Shown here piece after piece: positions 38,751 to 48,028 of a stretch of DNA of 64,000 bases (its first letter is position 1; each line of letters starts with the position of its first letter). The DNA is from Sphingomonas koreensis (lineage in GTDB: Bacteria; Pseudomonadota; Alphaproteobacteria; Sphingomonadales; Sphingomonadaceae), in assembly GCA_006438735.1 (NCBI GenBank), contig RCZF01000001.1:992001-1056000 (forward strand), read 5' to 3'. The notes beneath the pieces are model-generated. The model did not search any database, was not told the origin of the DNA, and saw nothing but the letters and a program-made list of their open reading frames with translations. The translations under genes and the position numbers were made by a program.

Positions 38751-39212
38751 ATGATCACCACCGACCGCCTCCCCTTTCGCGACGCATTGCCGAACGGCGG
38801 CCGCCTGATCGGCCTGGACGTCGGCACCAAGACGATCGGCACCGCATTGTGCGACGCCGGCTGGAGCTTCGCCAGTCCTGCCGAGTTGATCCGACGGACC
38901 AAGTTCCAAAAGGACAAGGCCGCGATCGCTGTGCTGATCGCCGCTCAGCACGTCAAAGGCGTTGTCATCGGTCTTCCGATCAATCTCGACGGCAGTGAGA
39001 GCCCGCGCAGCCAATCAACGCGCGCCTTTGCCCGCAATCTCGTCGACTTCAACCTGCCGATCCTGCTGTGGGATGAGCGTTGGTCGACCCAGGCGGTGAC
39101 CCGAACGCTGATCGAACAGGACGCCAGCCGGGCCAAACGCGCTGGCTTGGTCGATAAAATGGCCGCTGCCTACATTCTTCAAGGCGCGATCGACGCACTC
39201 GTCGCTGCATAA
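38751..39212 (+). CDS. ruvX: Putative pre-16S rRNA nuclease (YqgF/RuvX)
   Basis: A 153-residue RNase H-fold protein that in other bacteria matures the 5' end of 16S rRNA. Motifs are [17 protein letters not shown] with the first catalytic Asp, [26 protein letters not shown] and the final acidic site [10 protein letters not shown]. The ATG at 38751 is used; the preceding GTG in frame could be the start too. It precedes the small gene at 39272 and pyrB on the same strand. Confidence 0.92.
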   Translation: MITTDRLPFRDALPNGGRLIGLDVGTKTIGTALCDAGWSFASPAELIRRTKFQKDKAAIAVLIAAQHVKGVVIGLPINLDGSESPRSQSTRAFARNLVDFNLPILLWDERWSTQAVTRTLIEQDASRAKRAGLVDKMAAAYILQGAIDALVAA

Positions 39213-39271
39213 TTGCTGCGCCGCACAAAAAAGATGTTGAACCGTCGGTCGAAGTGCCTAAATTCGTTTTC

Positions 39272-39568
39272 ATGGAACTGAGCCGGATTGTCCTGGAAGC
39301 GATCGCGCTGCGCAAGTGCATCGAAGGCACCTACAACCGCATGGCGGTGAAGCTCGCCCCACACATCCTTTATACGCGCCACGACGAGTTGTTCGTCGAT
39401 GCGGTGACGATCGAGCGCGACGGCCAGCCGCCGCGCGAGACCAAGGTCGGTACCTTTAAGCTCGCCGGGCTCAAGGAAGCGCGCGTCGCCGATGCGCCGT
39501 TCCAGCCGCAGAAGATCTTCGATCCGGGCGACGCGAAATATGCCGGCGTGACGCTGTTCGCCGTTTAG
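39272..39568 (+). CDS. Small conserved hypothetical protein, possibly WYL-like
   Basis: A 98-residue protein starting MELSRIVLEAIALRKCIEGT; a GTG six codons upstream (39254) is an alternative start. The region AIALRKCIEGTYN...KLAPHILYTRHDELFVDAVT resembles the strand pattern of WYL domains, but the WYL triad is not seen. It lies between ruvX and pyrB on the same strand. Function unknown. Confidence 0.65.
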   Translation: MELSRIVLEAIALRKCIEGTYNRMAVKLAPHILYTRHDELFVDAVTIERDGQPPRETKVGTFKLAGLKEARVADAPFQPQKIFDPGDAKYAGVTLFAV

Positions 39569-39621
39569 CACGGCGCGGATTGCTTGCGCGAAACCGCTCG
39601 CGCCGCTAGGCGATCCCTTTA

Positions 39622-40611
39622 ATGTCATCATCGGATCACTCGCCTGCCGCCCAGATACCGGGCGGCGCCGTCTTCCCACACCGGGACCTTGTCGGCATCG
39701 GCGGTCTGCAGCCGCACGAGATCATGTTCCTGCTCGACGAAGCGGAGACATGGGTCGACTGGAACCGGCGACACGCCAAGAGCCACAACCCACTCGCCGG
39801 CCTCACGCAGATCAACGCCTTTTTCGAAAATTCGACGCGGACGCTGCTCTCGTTCGAGATCGCCGGCAAGCGGCTCGGCGCGGACGTCGTCAACATGCAT
39901 GCCGCGCAAAGCTCGGTAAAAAAGGGCGAAACGCTGATCGATACGGCAATGACGCTCAACGCGATGCGCGCCGATGTGATCGTTATCCGCCACATGGCAT
40001 CGGGCGCTGTGCAACTGATCGCGGACAAGGTGGATTGCGCGGTGCTCAACGCCGGCGATGGCAGCCACGAACACCCGACCCAGGCGCTGCTCGACGCGCT
40101 CACCATCCGGCGCCGCCGCGGTTCGATCGCCGGGCAGCGCGTGGTGATCTGCGGCGATGTCCTGCACAGCCGCGTGGCGCGCTCAAATATCCTCGCGCTC
40201 ACTGCGCTCGCCGCCGAGGTTCGCGTCTGCGCGCCCTCCACGCTAATGCCGCCGGCGATCGAGCGGATGGGCGTGACCGCGTTCACCGATTTCGATGCCG
40301 CGCTCGACGGCGCCGACGTGGTGATGATGCTGCGCTTGCAGAGCGAGCGGATGAACGGCGGCTTCATCCCGTCCACGCGCGAATATCACCTGCGCTACGG
40401 CCTGACGCTGGACCGGCTTTCGCGCGCGGCGCCGGATGCCCTGGTAATGCACCCCGGACCGATGAACCGCGGCGTCGAAATTGCTTCCAACGTCGCCGAT
40501 CATGCCGAGCGATCGGCAATCACCGAGCAGGTCGAGATGGGCGTCGCGGTGCGGATGGCGTGCCTCGACGTGCTCACACGGCGCGCACGCGGCGTCGAGG
40601 GTTGGGCATGA
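39622..40611 (+). CDS. pyrB: Aspartate carbamoyltransferase catalytic subunit
   Basis: Makes N-carbamoyl-aspartate, the first committed step of pyrimidine synthesis. The 329-residue product has the carbamoyl-phosphate site [13 protein letters not shown], the [12 protein letters not shown] loop, and HPTQALLD and HPGPMNRG. The length exceeds E. coli PyrB, as in the class that forms a complex with a dihydroorotase-like partner. Its stop overlaps the start of the pyrC-like gene (ATGA). Confidence 0.97.
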   Translation: MSSSDHSPAAQIPGGAVFPHRDLVGIGGLQPHEIMFLLDEAETWVDWNRRHAKSHNPLAGLTQINAFFENSTRTLLSFEIAGKRLGADVVNMHAAQSSVKKGETLIDTAMTLNAMRADVIVIRHMASGAVQLIADKVDCAVLNAGDGSHEHPTQALLDALTIRRRRGSIAGQRVVICGDVLHSRVARSNILALTALAAEVRVCAPSTLMPPAIERMGVTAFTDFDAALDGADVVMMLRLQSERMNGGFIPSTREYHLRYGLTLDRLSRAAPDALVMHPGPMNRGVEIASNVADHAERSAITEQVEMGVAVRMACLDVLTRRARGVEGWA

Positions 40612-41834
40612 GCCGGCCCCTCGCCCTGTTGAACGCGCAGATCGTCTGCCCCGAAGCCGGCGTATCGCGGGGCGGCCTGCTGGTCCGTGACGGCGCGGTG
40701 GTCGCCTGCGGCGCGATCGACGTGCCCGACGACGCCGAGACGATCGACTGCCAGGGCAAGACGCTGGCGCCGGCGATCGTCGATCTCGGCGTGTTCGCGG
40801 TCGATCTCGACGCTTTTCATGCCGGCGGCATCGTTCGCGTCGGGCTGATGCCCGATCAGTCGCCGGTGCTCGACGATCCCGGTATCGTCCAGCGCGCCGC
40901 ATTGATCGGCAAACCGCGGCTGTGGATCCATCCGATCGCCGCGGCGACAAGGGGACTGGCCGGCCTCGATCTCGCCGAAATGGCGATCAACAAGGGCGCC
41001 GGCGCGCGCGCGGTTGCCACCGGCCGCGGCTGGATCGCCGACAGCGGCGTGATGCGCAAAGTGCTCGCTTATGCGCGCGATCTCGATCTGGTGGTGATCA
41101 CCCATGCTGAAGACGGCGGGCTGAGCGGGGCGGCCGTCGCTACCGAGGGTGAAACCGCGACGCGGCTCGGCCTCGCCGCGGCGCCGTCGCTCGCCGAACC
41201 GCTGGCGATCGCGCGCGACCTTATGCTGGCCGAGGAAACCGGGGCGCGGCTCCACATCCGACAAGTGACAACCGCTGCCGGTTTCGACCTGATCCGCGCC
41301 GCCAAGCGTCGCGGCGTGCGCGTGACGTGTGGCATCACACCAGCCTATCTGCTGCTCAGCGACATCGCGATCAGCGATTTCCGCACTTTCGCCCGGCTTT
41401 CGCCGCCGCTGCGATCGGAGGACGATCGCAAGGCGGCGCGCGCGGCGATCGCCGACGGCACGATCGATGTCTTGTGTTCGGGGCACGACCCGAAAGGACC
41501 GGAGGAAAAGCGGCTGCCGTTCGCCGATGCCGCGCCCGGCGCCGCCGATGCGGAATTGCTGCTGCCGCTCGCGCTGGGGCTGGTTCGAGACGAATTGCTG
41601 CCGATCGAGCGGCTGTCAGCGCTGTTATCGGCCAATCCGGCGCGCGTGCTGGGGCTCGATGTCGGTACGCTCAGCCCCGGCGCGCCGGCCGACCTGATGC
41701 TGCTCGATGCCGATGCGCCGTGGCGGATCCACGCCGATGCGATGCGCGCCAAGGCCGGCAACACACCGTTCGACGGGCTGCCCGTTCAGGGCAAGGTGCT
41801 GAAGCTGTTCAAGGGCGGCCAGGCGCTGCCCTGA
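40608..41834 (+). CDS. Dihydroorotase-like protein lacking the metal-binding residues (PyrC')
   Basis: A 408-residue amidohydrolase-fold protein homologous to dihydroorotase. The first metal motif, normally VDxHxH, reads [11 protein letters not shown] (G61 and F63 where the two histidines belong). The later site normally H-x-S-T-A reads IRQVTTAAG, and the usual TDHAPH becomes [11 protein letters not shown]. An active zinc centre is therefore unlikely. In Pseudomonas-type class A aspartate carbamoyltransferases an inactive PyrC' scaffolds PyrB; translation coupled to pyrB fits this. An active pyrC should exist elsewhere. Confidence 0.85.
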   Translation: MSRPLALLNAQIVCPEAGVSRGGLLVRDGAVVACGAIDVPDDAETIDCQGKTLAPAIVDLGVFAVDLDAFHAGGIVRVGLMPDQSPVLDDPGIVQRAALIGKPRLWIHPIAAATRGLAGLDLAEMAINKGAGARAVATGRGWIADSGVMRKVLAYARDLDLVVITHAEDGGLSGAAVATEGETATRLGLAAAPSLAEPLAIARDLMLAEETGARLHIRQVTTAAGFDLIRAAKRRGVRVTCGITPAYLLLSDIAISDFRTFARLSPPLRSEDDRKAARAAIADGTIDVLCSGHDPKGPEEKRLPFADAAPGAADAELLLPLALGLVRDELLPIERLSALLSANPARVLGLDVGTLSPGAPADLMLLDADAPWRIHADAMRAKAGNTPFDGLPVQGKVLKLFKGGQALP

Positions 41835-41836
41835 AA

Positions 41837-43147
41837 TCAGCGCGAGGCGAGCTCGGTGCCCTTCCTGACCCATTGCGCAACCTGATCGCCGGCGCCGGTG
41901 CGGATGAAACACCGCCCGCCTCGCGCCTGATATTGGCCGCACAACCGCCGGGCATCGCCCTTGGCGAAGCCGCCGACCGACAGGCGATAGACCGACGCGC
42001 CATTCGCCGAAAAGCTCATGCCTTGCGGCGTCTGGCCAGCGAACCCGGCAAACCGGCGGGTCGCGCGGACCCAACCATCGTGCGCGACCGCGGCATTCTC
42101 ATACGCGCCTAGCTGGACGAAATAGTCACCCGAGGCGAGCTCTTGCGGCTGCGGCTTGGCGCTTGTTTGTACGGCAGCCGGCGCGCGGCTTTGACGAGCC
42201 ACGACCGCCAGCTGGGGCGCAGCATGGGCCGGGACCGGCTGGACGACTTCATGGCGCGGCGCGAAGGTGACCGACGCCGTCTGTGTCGCGGGCGCGATCG
42301 GCGCCTCGGCGGCAGCCGCGACGTCGGCAAGCGCCGGCGCGGCGATCGGCGACTCGACAGCAACCGGGGTCGACTCGGCGAGCGCCACCGGCGCCGACGG
42401 CGCGTTCAGCGCCAGCGCGACCGGCAGGCCCGGATCCTGGCTCGGCCTGACGCCGAGCAGCGACGCGACCTGATCGGACGCCGAATGCGGCTGCGCAAAC
42501 GAGGCCCATTGGCCAAGGCGCTCATCGACCTGCGCGGGCGACAAATCCATGCCGACGATCACGCGGGCATCGCGCCAATCACCCGCCAGCGCGAGCGTCA
42601 GCGCCAGATTCTGACGTGTCTTGGCGTCTGCGCCCGGCTCGCGCGCGGCGGGCATCAGCACCGCCACCGCGCCCTTGGGATCGCCCGCCAGCGCGAGCGC
42701 AAGACCGCGATCGCTCGCCGGGATCGTGTTTGCATGGGTGGTCAACGTATCGCGCGCGCCCGCCCAGTCGCCCTCGGCAGTCTGCGCCAGCGCCAGATTG
42801 AGCGCGGCGCGCGCATTCGACGGATCGAGCGTCAGCACATCGGCGAACGCCTGATGCGCCGAGGCGAACCGACCGGCCTCGAGATAGCTCTGCCCGAGCA
42901 GTGCGCGATAATCCGCGTCTTGCGGCTGCAGCGCAACGGCAGCTTCGGCATATTGGACCGCCTTGTCGCCCTTCTTGCCTGCCAGTGCCTTGCCGGCCTT
43001 GGCGGCGAGGTCGGCGGCTTGCGACTGCGCGCGACCGGCGTCGCGCGAGCTCGCCGTCGCAACATGGTCGCCCTGGGTGCAACCGACCACGACGCCGCCG
43101 AACAGCAGCGCCGAGAGGCCGAAGTTGAGCGCGATACGGGTCTTCAT
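41837..43147 (-). CDS. TPR and SPOR domain lipoprotein
   Basis: A 436-residue lipoprotein, with a signal ending LLFGGVVVGC (lipobox Cys about residue 23). TPR repeats cover about residues 55-160, an Ala/Pro-rich linker follows, and a C-terminal SPOR domain (YFVQLGAYENAAVAHDGW...CFIRTGAG) should bind denuded peptidoglycan at the division site. The ATG at 43147 is chosen over the open frame to 43198. It lies directly downstream of the small protein and ParA-like genes and is convergent with the pyrC-like gene. Confidence 0.85.
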   Translation of the reverse strand: MKTRIALNFGLSALLFGGVVVGCTQGDHVATASSRDAGRAQSQAADLAAKAGKALAGKKGDKAVQYAEAAVALQPQDADYRALLGQSYLEAGRFASAHQAFADVLTLDPSNARAALNLALAQTAEGDWAGARDTLTTHANTIPASDRGLALALAGDPKGAVAVLMPAAREPGADAKTRQNLALTLALAGDWRDARVIVGMDLSPAQVDERLGQWASFAQPHSASDQVASLLGVRPSQDPGLPVALALNAPSAPVALAESTPVAVESPIAAPALADVAAAAEAPIAPATQTASVTFAPRHEVVQPVPAHAAPQLAVVARQSRAPAAVQTSAKPQPQELASGDYFVQLGAYENAAVAHDGWVRATRRFAGFAGQTPQGMSFSANGASVYRLSVGGFAKGDARRLCGQYQARGGRCFIRTGAGDQVAQWVRKGTELASR

Positions 43148-43151
43148 CGGA

Positions 43152-43706
43152 TCAATCCCCCTGATTCTTCCGACCCCGAGCCGGGAGCGCATTGGCAAGC
43201 TCCTCGACTTCGGGAAGCGTTTCGAGAAAGGCGTCCAGCGCCTCGGTCACCAGCATTTGCGCGGAGCGGCCGCTCACCGCCGTTGCCAGCCGCAGCCGTA
43301 AGTGACGATCGGCGTCGAGCCGCAGCGTGAACGCGGTCTTGCCCTTCGATTGCGTGGCGCGAACGGTGCGGCCGACGCGGTTGAGCGCAGCTGGCGTCAT
43401 CGCTGGTTCGACCGGCGCAGTCACGGCCGCGGGCACCGCCTTGGGCGCCTCGATTTCTTCCTTCAGCGCTTCGCGCTCGCGCAATACCGTCGGCACGGGC
43501 GCAAGGATCGGGGTTTCCGCCACGACCGTTGCAGCGTTCTGATCGCCGTGCATGTCGTTCCAGCCGAGATCGTCCATCGCCTCGGCGAAATTGCCGAACC
43601 CGGCGAGGCCCTGCGGCCGCATCGCCGGTCGCGCCTGGCCCTTGCGGGCGAGCAAGCCCGACGACAGCGAGGCGGCGGCCTTGGGCTGACCCATCATCGC
43701 CGCCAT
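43152..43706 (-). CDS. Hypothetical protein with ribbon-helix-helix-like C terminus
   Basis: A 184-residue protein. The N-terminal half is low complexity (Ala/Pro/Glu-rich). The C-terminal part (FTLRLDADRHLRLRLATAVSGRSAQMLVTEALDAFLE) has the strand-helix-helix pattern of RHH DNA-binding proteins. It follows the ParA-like ATPase after one base and precedes the SPOR lipoprotein by 4 bases. It may be the ParA partner (ParB/ParG-like) by position, but this is inference. Confidence 0.7.
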   Translation of the reverse strand: MAAMMGQPKAAASLSSGLLARKGQARPAMRPQGLAGFGNFAEAMDDLGWNDMHGDQNAATVVAETPILAPVPTVLREREALKEEIEAPKAVPAAVTAPVEPAMTPAALNRVGRTVRATQSKGKTAFTLRLDADRHLRLRLATAVSGRSAQMLVTEALDAFLETLPEVEELANALPARGRKNQGD

Positions 43707-43707
43707 C

Positions 43708-44421
43708 TCAGCTCACCACCCGGCGGCCGAAACCGCTCATCGGCCGCTGCGGGACGTAACCCGTCGCGGCGGCGGGGGCAGCGAATACGGTGCGCCGGAA
43801 ATTCTTTTCGAGCCGATCGGAAATATAGGCCCATAGCGCCTCGATCTCCTGCGCCGATCGGCATTTCGGATCGAGCTCCATCACTGTGCGGCCGTCGATC
43901 ATCGAGCCGGCGAAATCGGTGCGGTGATGCACGGTGATCGGCGCGACGGTGCCGTGCTGTGACAGCGCGACCGCGGCTTCGGAGGTGATCCGCGCCTTGG
44001 GCGTGGCGCCGTTGACGACGAAAATCAGCGGCTTGCCGGCGCGATCGCACAAATCGACGGTGGCGCCGACGGCGCGCAGATCGTGCGGGCTCGGCCGCGT
44101 CGGGATGACGACGAGTTCGGCGACGGCGATGACGCTCTGGATTGCCATGGTGATGGCGGGCGGCGTATCGATCACGGCAAGGCGGAAACCCTGCTGGCGA
44201 AGCACCTCCAGATCGGCGGCGAGCCGCGCGACGGTGGTCTGCGCGTAGGCGGGAAATTCGCTTTCGCGCTCGTTCCACCAATCGGACAAAGACCCTTGCG
44301 GATCGATATCGATGAGGACGACGGGCCCCTGCCCGGCAAGCTGCGCCTGCACGGCGAGGTGACCCGACAGCGTGGTCTTGCCAGACCCGCCCTTCTGCGA
44401 TGCCATCGCGAGAACGCGCAT
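43708..44421 (-). CDS. ParA/MinD-family ATPase
   Basis: A 237-residue deviant Walker ATPase: MASQKGGSGKTTLSGHLAV (Walker A with the signature Lys), DIDPQGSLSDWW (A') and VIDTPPA (switch II). Family members position chromosomes, plasmids, chemotaxis clusters or division factors. No parB or parS-like sites lie nearby. It heads a three-gene unit with a small RHH-like protein and a SPOR lipoprotein, which suggests a cell-pole or division role. The ATG at 44421 gives the standard MRVLAMASQKGG start. Confidence 0.87.
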   Translation of the reverse strand: MRVLAMASQKGGSGKTTLSGHLAVQAQLAGQGPVVLIDIDPQGSLSDWWNERESEFPAYAQTTVARLAADLEVLRQQGFRLAVIDTPPAITMAIQSVIAVAELVVIPTRPSPHDLRAVGATVDLCDRAGKPLIFVVNGATPKARITSEAAVALSQHGTVAPITVHHRTDFAGSMIDGRTVMELDPKCRSAQEIEALWAYISDRLEKNFRRTVFAAPAAATGYVPQRPMSGFGRRVVS

Positions 44422-44582
44422 GTTGTCCCCTGAATCCTGCTTTTCCAGCCCTCCAATTGCCATGCCGAGGGATAAGAAGCGGTTAACGCCGCGCGCTTCA
44501 ACGCGCAGATCGGCGTTGCCAAACGCGCGCGAACAGGCATGATCGCGCCATGAACCGGCGCGACGACAGGGAGTTAGGCGCG

Positions 44583-45596
44583 ATGCACAAGATGTTGGGC
44601 GCAGTATTGGCCGCAAGCGGCTTCGCAATGGCGGCAGGAGCCGTCGCGCAGAGCGGTGGCAATATCGTCAAGGACGGCGTCGATGCCTGGAGCCGCGGCG
44701 ACTACAAGACCGCGATCAAGGATTGGCAAGGGCCCGCCGACAAGGGCGATGCCGACGCGCAATATAATCTCGGCCAGGCCTATCGCCTCAGCCGCGGCGT
44801 GCCGGTCGACATGACTAAGGCGCAGGGCTGGTACGGCAAGGCCGCGGCGCAGGGTCATTTCCAGGCCGAGGACAATTACGGGCGGATGCTGTTTCAAAGT
44901 GGGCATCAGGCCGAATCCGCGCCGTGGCTCGAGAAATCGGTCGCGCGCGGCGATCCCCGCGCGCAATTGATCCTCGGCACGATGCTGTTCAACGGCGACG
45001 GCGGCCAGGCGAAGAACTGGCCGCGCGCCTATGCCCTGCTGGTCCGCGCGTCCGCGTCTGGGTTACCCGAAGCGACGCAGACGCGCGCCGAGATGGACAA
45101 ATACATCCCCGAGGATCAGCGCAAACAGGGGCTGGCGCTTGCCCGACAGTACGAAGCGAATGCGCAACGCGCGCAATTGCCGCCTGAGGTGACCGCGGCG
45201 GGCCGCCCGCCCGCCAAAGCGCCGCCGGCGCCGAACCAGGTCGCGCATGCCGAAACTCATCCCGGCGCGCCTTATCCGACGCCCGGTGCCAAGCCGACCC
45301 CGCCGGCGCGGCCGACACCACCCTCCCACGCGGCGCAGCCTGCGTCGGCGAAGCCCGCCGCGCACGGCAATTGGCGCGTCCAGCTCGGCGCCTTCGGCAA
45401 TGAAGCGCGGGCGCGGTCGCTATGGAGCAGCCTCAGCCCCAAGGTCGCGTCGTTGCGGGGCGGGCAACCTTATATCGTGCACGCTGGATCGGTGGTGCGG
45501 TTACAGGCCGGCGGCTTCGCCTCGAGTGCCGAAGCGTCACGCGTCTGCGGCGAAGTCAAGCGGGTCGGCGGCGGGTGCCTGCCGGTGGCGCCGTAG
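44583..45596 (+). CDS. SEL1-repeat and SPOR domain protein
   Basis: A 337-residue exported protein: signal peptide (HKMLGAVLAASGFAMAAGAVAQ), SEL1-like repeats at about residues 40-150 (ADAQYNLGQAYRLSRGVPVD), a Pro/Ala linker and a C-terminal SPOR domain (NWRVQLGAFGNEARARSLW). GGGAG precedes the ATG at 44583. It is divergent from the ParA-like gene, so two SPOR proteins flank the same locus. Probably acts at the septum or cell wall. Confidence 0.83.
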   Translation: MHKMLGAVLAASGFAMAAGAVAQSGGNIVKDGVDAWSRGDYKTAIKDWQGPADKGDADAQYNLGQAYRLSRGVPVDMTKAQGWYGKAAAQGHFQAEDNYGRMLFQSGHQAESAPWLEKSVARGDPRAQLILGTMLFNGDGGQAKNWPRAYALLVRASASGLPEATQTRAEMDKYIPEDQRKQGLALARQYEANAQRAQLPPEVTAAGRPPAKAPPAPNQVAHAETHPGAPYPTPGAKPTPPARPTPPSHAAQPASAKPAAHGNWRVQLGAFGNEARARSLWSSLSPKVASLRGGQPYIVHAGSVVRLQAGGFASSAEASRVCGEVKRVGGGCLPVAP

Positions 45597-46063
45597 CGGC
45601 GCGACGCTGGGCGGTGATCGCCTCGCTTTCGGCCATGAAGTGGAGAAAGTAGAGGCTCTCGTAGCGATTTTGCGGTTTTTGCGCCGGGAAAGCGCCTGCG
45701 AAGCGACACGTTCGCCACACCCATGCGACAGTGAAGCGACGCGCGCGCGACCGCTTAGGAACGACGCGGGACAGCGACGCGCCCATGACGCGACCTTTCC
45801 GCACAGCGACGCGGCGGGTCTTGCGATCGATATGCGACAAGTTTCAAAGAACGAGCTCCCGCGGGCGCGCGACGGTGTCTCAAATATTTTCCAACATTGA
45901 AAGAGGGTGGCGGCAAACGCCCCGATAGTTGTCATTCCCGCGAAGGCGGGAATCCAGACCGTCGATCGCAACGACTCTTTCCAGAGGTCGAAGAATCTGG
46001 ATCCCCGCCTCCGCGGGGATGACGGGTTGGCAATGTCGGAAAATCACCAATTGCGGGCATCGA
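45597..46063. other. 467-bp gap between convergent genes with TGTCGC-type motif cluster
   Basis: No convincing gene. On the minus strand about nine NGTCGC motifs (TGTCGCA, CGTCGCTGT, TGTCGCTTC and similar) occur irregularly between about 45840 and 45695. A minus-strand frame of 94 codons (45840-45556) is open but Arg-rich and lacks a clear ribosome site. The right end holds a palindromic repeat at 45931-46024. Confidence 0.5.
45931..46024. repeat. Palindromic repeat element after serB
   Basis: Inverted arms TGTCATTCCCGCGAAGGCGG and CCGCCTCCGCGGGGATGACG around about 50 bp, in the gap between two convergent genes. Confidence 0.9.
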
Positions 46064-46942
46064 TTACCCAAGCCACTCGGCCCGCCCGATCCCCTGCGCG
46101 TAAAGCAGCGCCGTCAGATCGCCGCGATCGATCCGCGCGCCTGCCGCCGCGGCGACGATCGGTTTGGCGTGGTATGCGACGCCCAGCCCGGCGAGCTTGA
46201 TCATCGCCAGATCGTTGGCGCCGTCGCCGATCGCCAGCGTCTCGTGCGCGGCGAGGCCGAGTTGCGCGCGCGCATCGATCAGCGTGCGCTCCTTGGTCGA
46301 TGAATCGACGATTGGTTTGGCCACCTTCCCGCTCAGCGCGCCGCGTTCGATCTCGAGCACGTTGGCGATCGCGCGGTCGAAGCCGATTTCGGCGGCGACC
46401 GGATCGGCGAAGCGCGTGAAGCCGCCCGAGACGAGGATCGTTTCCGCGCCGCGCGCGCGCATCGTGCGCACCAGCGTCCTGGCGCCGGGCATGATCGTCA
46501 CTCGCTCGGCGAGGCAACGGTCGATCGCGCTCGCATCGATCCCCTTGAGCAGCGCCACGCGTGCATCAAGCGCGTCGGCGAAATCGAGCTCGCCGCGCAT
46601 CGCCGCTTCGGTGACGGCGGCTATCTGCGGCTTGATGCCGGCATAGTCGGCGAGCTCGTCGATACACTCGACGGTGATCATCGTCGAATCCATGTCGGCG
46701 ACGAGCAGCTTTTTCTCGCGACCGGCGGCGGGCTGGACGACTACGTCATAGCGCGCATCGTCCACCTCAAGCGCGCCGCGCGCCGCAACCGCATCGCGCG
46801 CGAAAGCGATGTCCGCGGCGCTTCCCTCGTCGAGCCACCGCCAGCCGCCCGGCTCGCACCCCGCCGCGGTAAGCGCATCGAACGCCGCCGCTAAATCGCT
46901 GCGATCCAGAGCATCGGCTGCTATCAGTGTTGCGATGAACAT
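46064..46942 (-). CDS. serB: Phosphoserine phosphatase
   Basis: Last step of serine synthesis. The 292-residue HAD-family enzyme has motif I DMDSTMITVECIDELAD (nucleophile Asp about residue 81), motif II VSGGFTRF, the lysine in KVAKPIVD, and motif IV AIGDGANDLAMIKLAGLGVAY. The N-terminal 70 residues are the ACT-like regulatory region found in longer SerB proteins. It is divergent from miaA. Confidence 0.96.
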   Translation of the reverse strand: MFIATLIAADALDRSDLAAAFDALTAAGCEPGGWRWLDEGSAADIAFARDAVAARGALEVDDARYDVVVQPAAGREKKLLVADMDSTMITVECIDELADYAGIKPQIAAVTEAAMRGELDFADALDARVALLKGIDASAIDRCLAERVTIMPGARTLVRTMRARGAETILVSGGFTRFADPVAAEIGFDRAIANVLEIERGALSGKVAKPIVDSSTKERTLIDARAQLGLAAHETLAIGDGANDLAMIKLAGLGVAYHAKPIVAAAAGARIDRGDLTALLYAQGIGRAEWLG

Positions 46943-46962
46943 GTATTACGCTTTTCCCTCCC

Positions 46963-47017
46963 CCGTTCGGGCTGAGTCTGTCGAAGCCCGCCCTTCGACG
47001 AGCTCAGGGCGAACGGA
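46963..47017. repeat. Short inverted repeat of the CTGAGC-TCGTCGAAGGG type
   Basis: Arms CGTTCGGGCTGAGTCTGTCG and the near-inverse CGACGAGCTCAGGGCGAACG meet around CCCGCCC. A second repeat family, distinct from the GTCATCCCC elements, common as a dispersed element in proteobacterial genomes. It lies between serB and miaA. Confidence 0.85.
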
Positions 47018-47026
47018 GGTGTGATG

Positions 47027-47947
47027 ATGCCACTCCCACGGCTCGCGCTCATCGCAGGACCGACCGCGAGCGGCAAGTCCGCGCTCGCGCTGGCGCTGGC
47101 CGAGCGGCATCGCGGCACGATCATCAACGCCGATTCGGCGCAGGTCTATCGCGACTTGCGCGTTCTCTCAGCCCGTCCTTCTCCGGAAGAAGAAGCGCGC
47201 GTGCCGCACCGGCTGTTCGGGACTATCGATGGCGCCGACAGCTGTTCCGCCGCACGCTGGGCCGCCGATGCGAGGATCGCGATTGCCGAGGCGCGCGCCG
47301 AGGACCGGCTCCCAATCCTGGTTGGTGGCACCGGCCTCTATCTGCGGACGCTGCTCGACGGCATCGCCCCGGTCCCCGAAATCGATATGGCGATCCGTGA
47401 AGAAGTCCGCGCGCTGCCGGTCGGCGAGGCGCATCAGGCGCTGGTGAGGCTCGATCCGGTTGCGGCAGCGCGGCTGGCGCCGGCCGACACGACCCGCGTC
47501 GCGCGTGCGCTGGAAGTCGTCCGCTCGACCGGCCGTCCGCTCGCCGCCTGGCAAGCCGATCGCGCCGGCGGCATTGTCGAGCAGGTCACGCTGATGCCGC
47601 TGATCCTGTTGCCCGACCGCGAATGGCTGTTCGAGCGGTGCGATCGCCGGCTCGCTGCGATGTTCGACGATGGCGCGATCGAGGAGGTGCGCGCGCTGAT
47701 GGAACGCGACGATGTGCCCGACAGCGCCCCCGTCTGCCGCGCGATCGGCGTGCGCGAGATCGCGGCGATGGTCACCGGCGAGATTACTCGCGACCAAGCG
47801 CTCGACCGGGCACGGCTGGCGACACGCCAGTACGCCAAGCGGCAATACACCTGGTTCCGCAACCAGCCGCCGACAAATTGGCTAAAAATAGATGAGACAG
47901 AAACGGTCTTTATGCTCGATTATTTTGAAAGAAGATTCGCTTTGTAA
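47027..47947 (+). CDS. miaA: tRNA dimethylallyltransferase
   Basis: Adds the isopentenyl group to A37 of tRNAs reading UNN codons. The 306-residue product has the P-loop [18 protein letters not shown], the DSAQVYRDL motif, [14 protein letters not shown] and the closing [18 protein letters not shown] region. GGAGGT six bases before the ATG at 47027 supports this start; ATG 47024 and GTG 47021 are in frame. ilvB follows 80 bp downstream. Confidence 0.96.
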   Translation: MPLPRLALIAGPTASGKSALALALAERHRGTIINADSAQVYRDLRVLSARPSPEEEARVPHRLFGTIDGADSCSAARWAADARIAIAEARAEDRLPILVGGTGLYLRTLLDGIAPVPEIDMAIREEVRALPVGEAHQALVRLDPVAAARLAPADTTRVARALEVVRSTGRPLAAWQADRAGGIVEQVTLMPLILLPDREWLFERCDRRLAAMFDDGAIEEVRALMERDDVPDSAPVCRAIGVREIAAMVTGEITRDQALDRARLATRQYAKRQYTWFRNQPPTNWLKIDETETVFMLDYFERRFAL

Positions 47948-47950
47948 GGG

Positions 47951-48003
47951 TTGACGTGCATTTTTCATGTCGTTAGCAGGCCGGGCCTCGCAATGCTATT
48001 GCG
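47951..48003 (+). promoter_or_regulatory. Candidate ilvB promoter and inverted repeat
   Basis: TTGACG (47951-47956), a 17-bp spacer and TAGCAG (47974-47979) make a promoter with a strong -35 and weak -10. Just downstream, CGCAAT-GCT-ATTGCG (47989-48003) is a perfect inverted repeat that could be an operator or a 5'-leader hairpin. Confidence 0.45.
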
Positions 48004-48028
48004 GTGCGGCAAAAACTGGAGACCGATG

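Noticed and set aside
45556..45840. 94-codon minus-strand frame in the convergent gap
   Set aside because: Arg-rich, no ribosome site, coincides with the NGTCGC motif cluster; kept only as an observation.
47951..48028. Leader peptide for ilvB attenuation
   Set aside because: The frame upstream of ilvB is not enriched in Val, Leu or Ile codons, and there is no terminator hairpin with a U-run.
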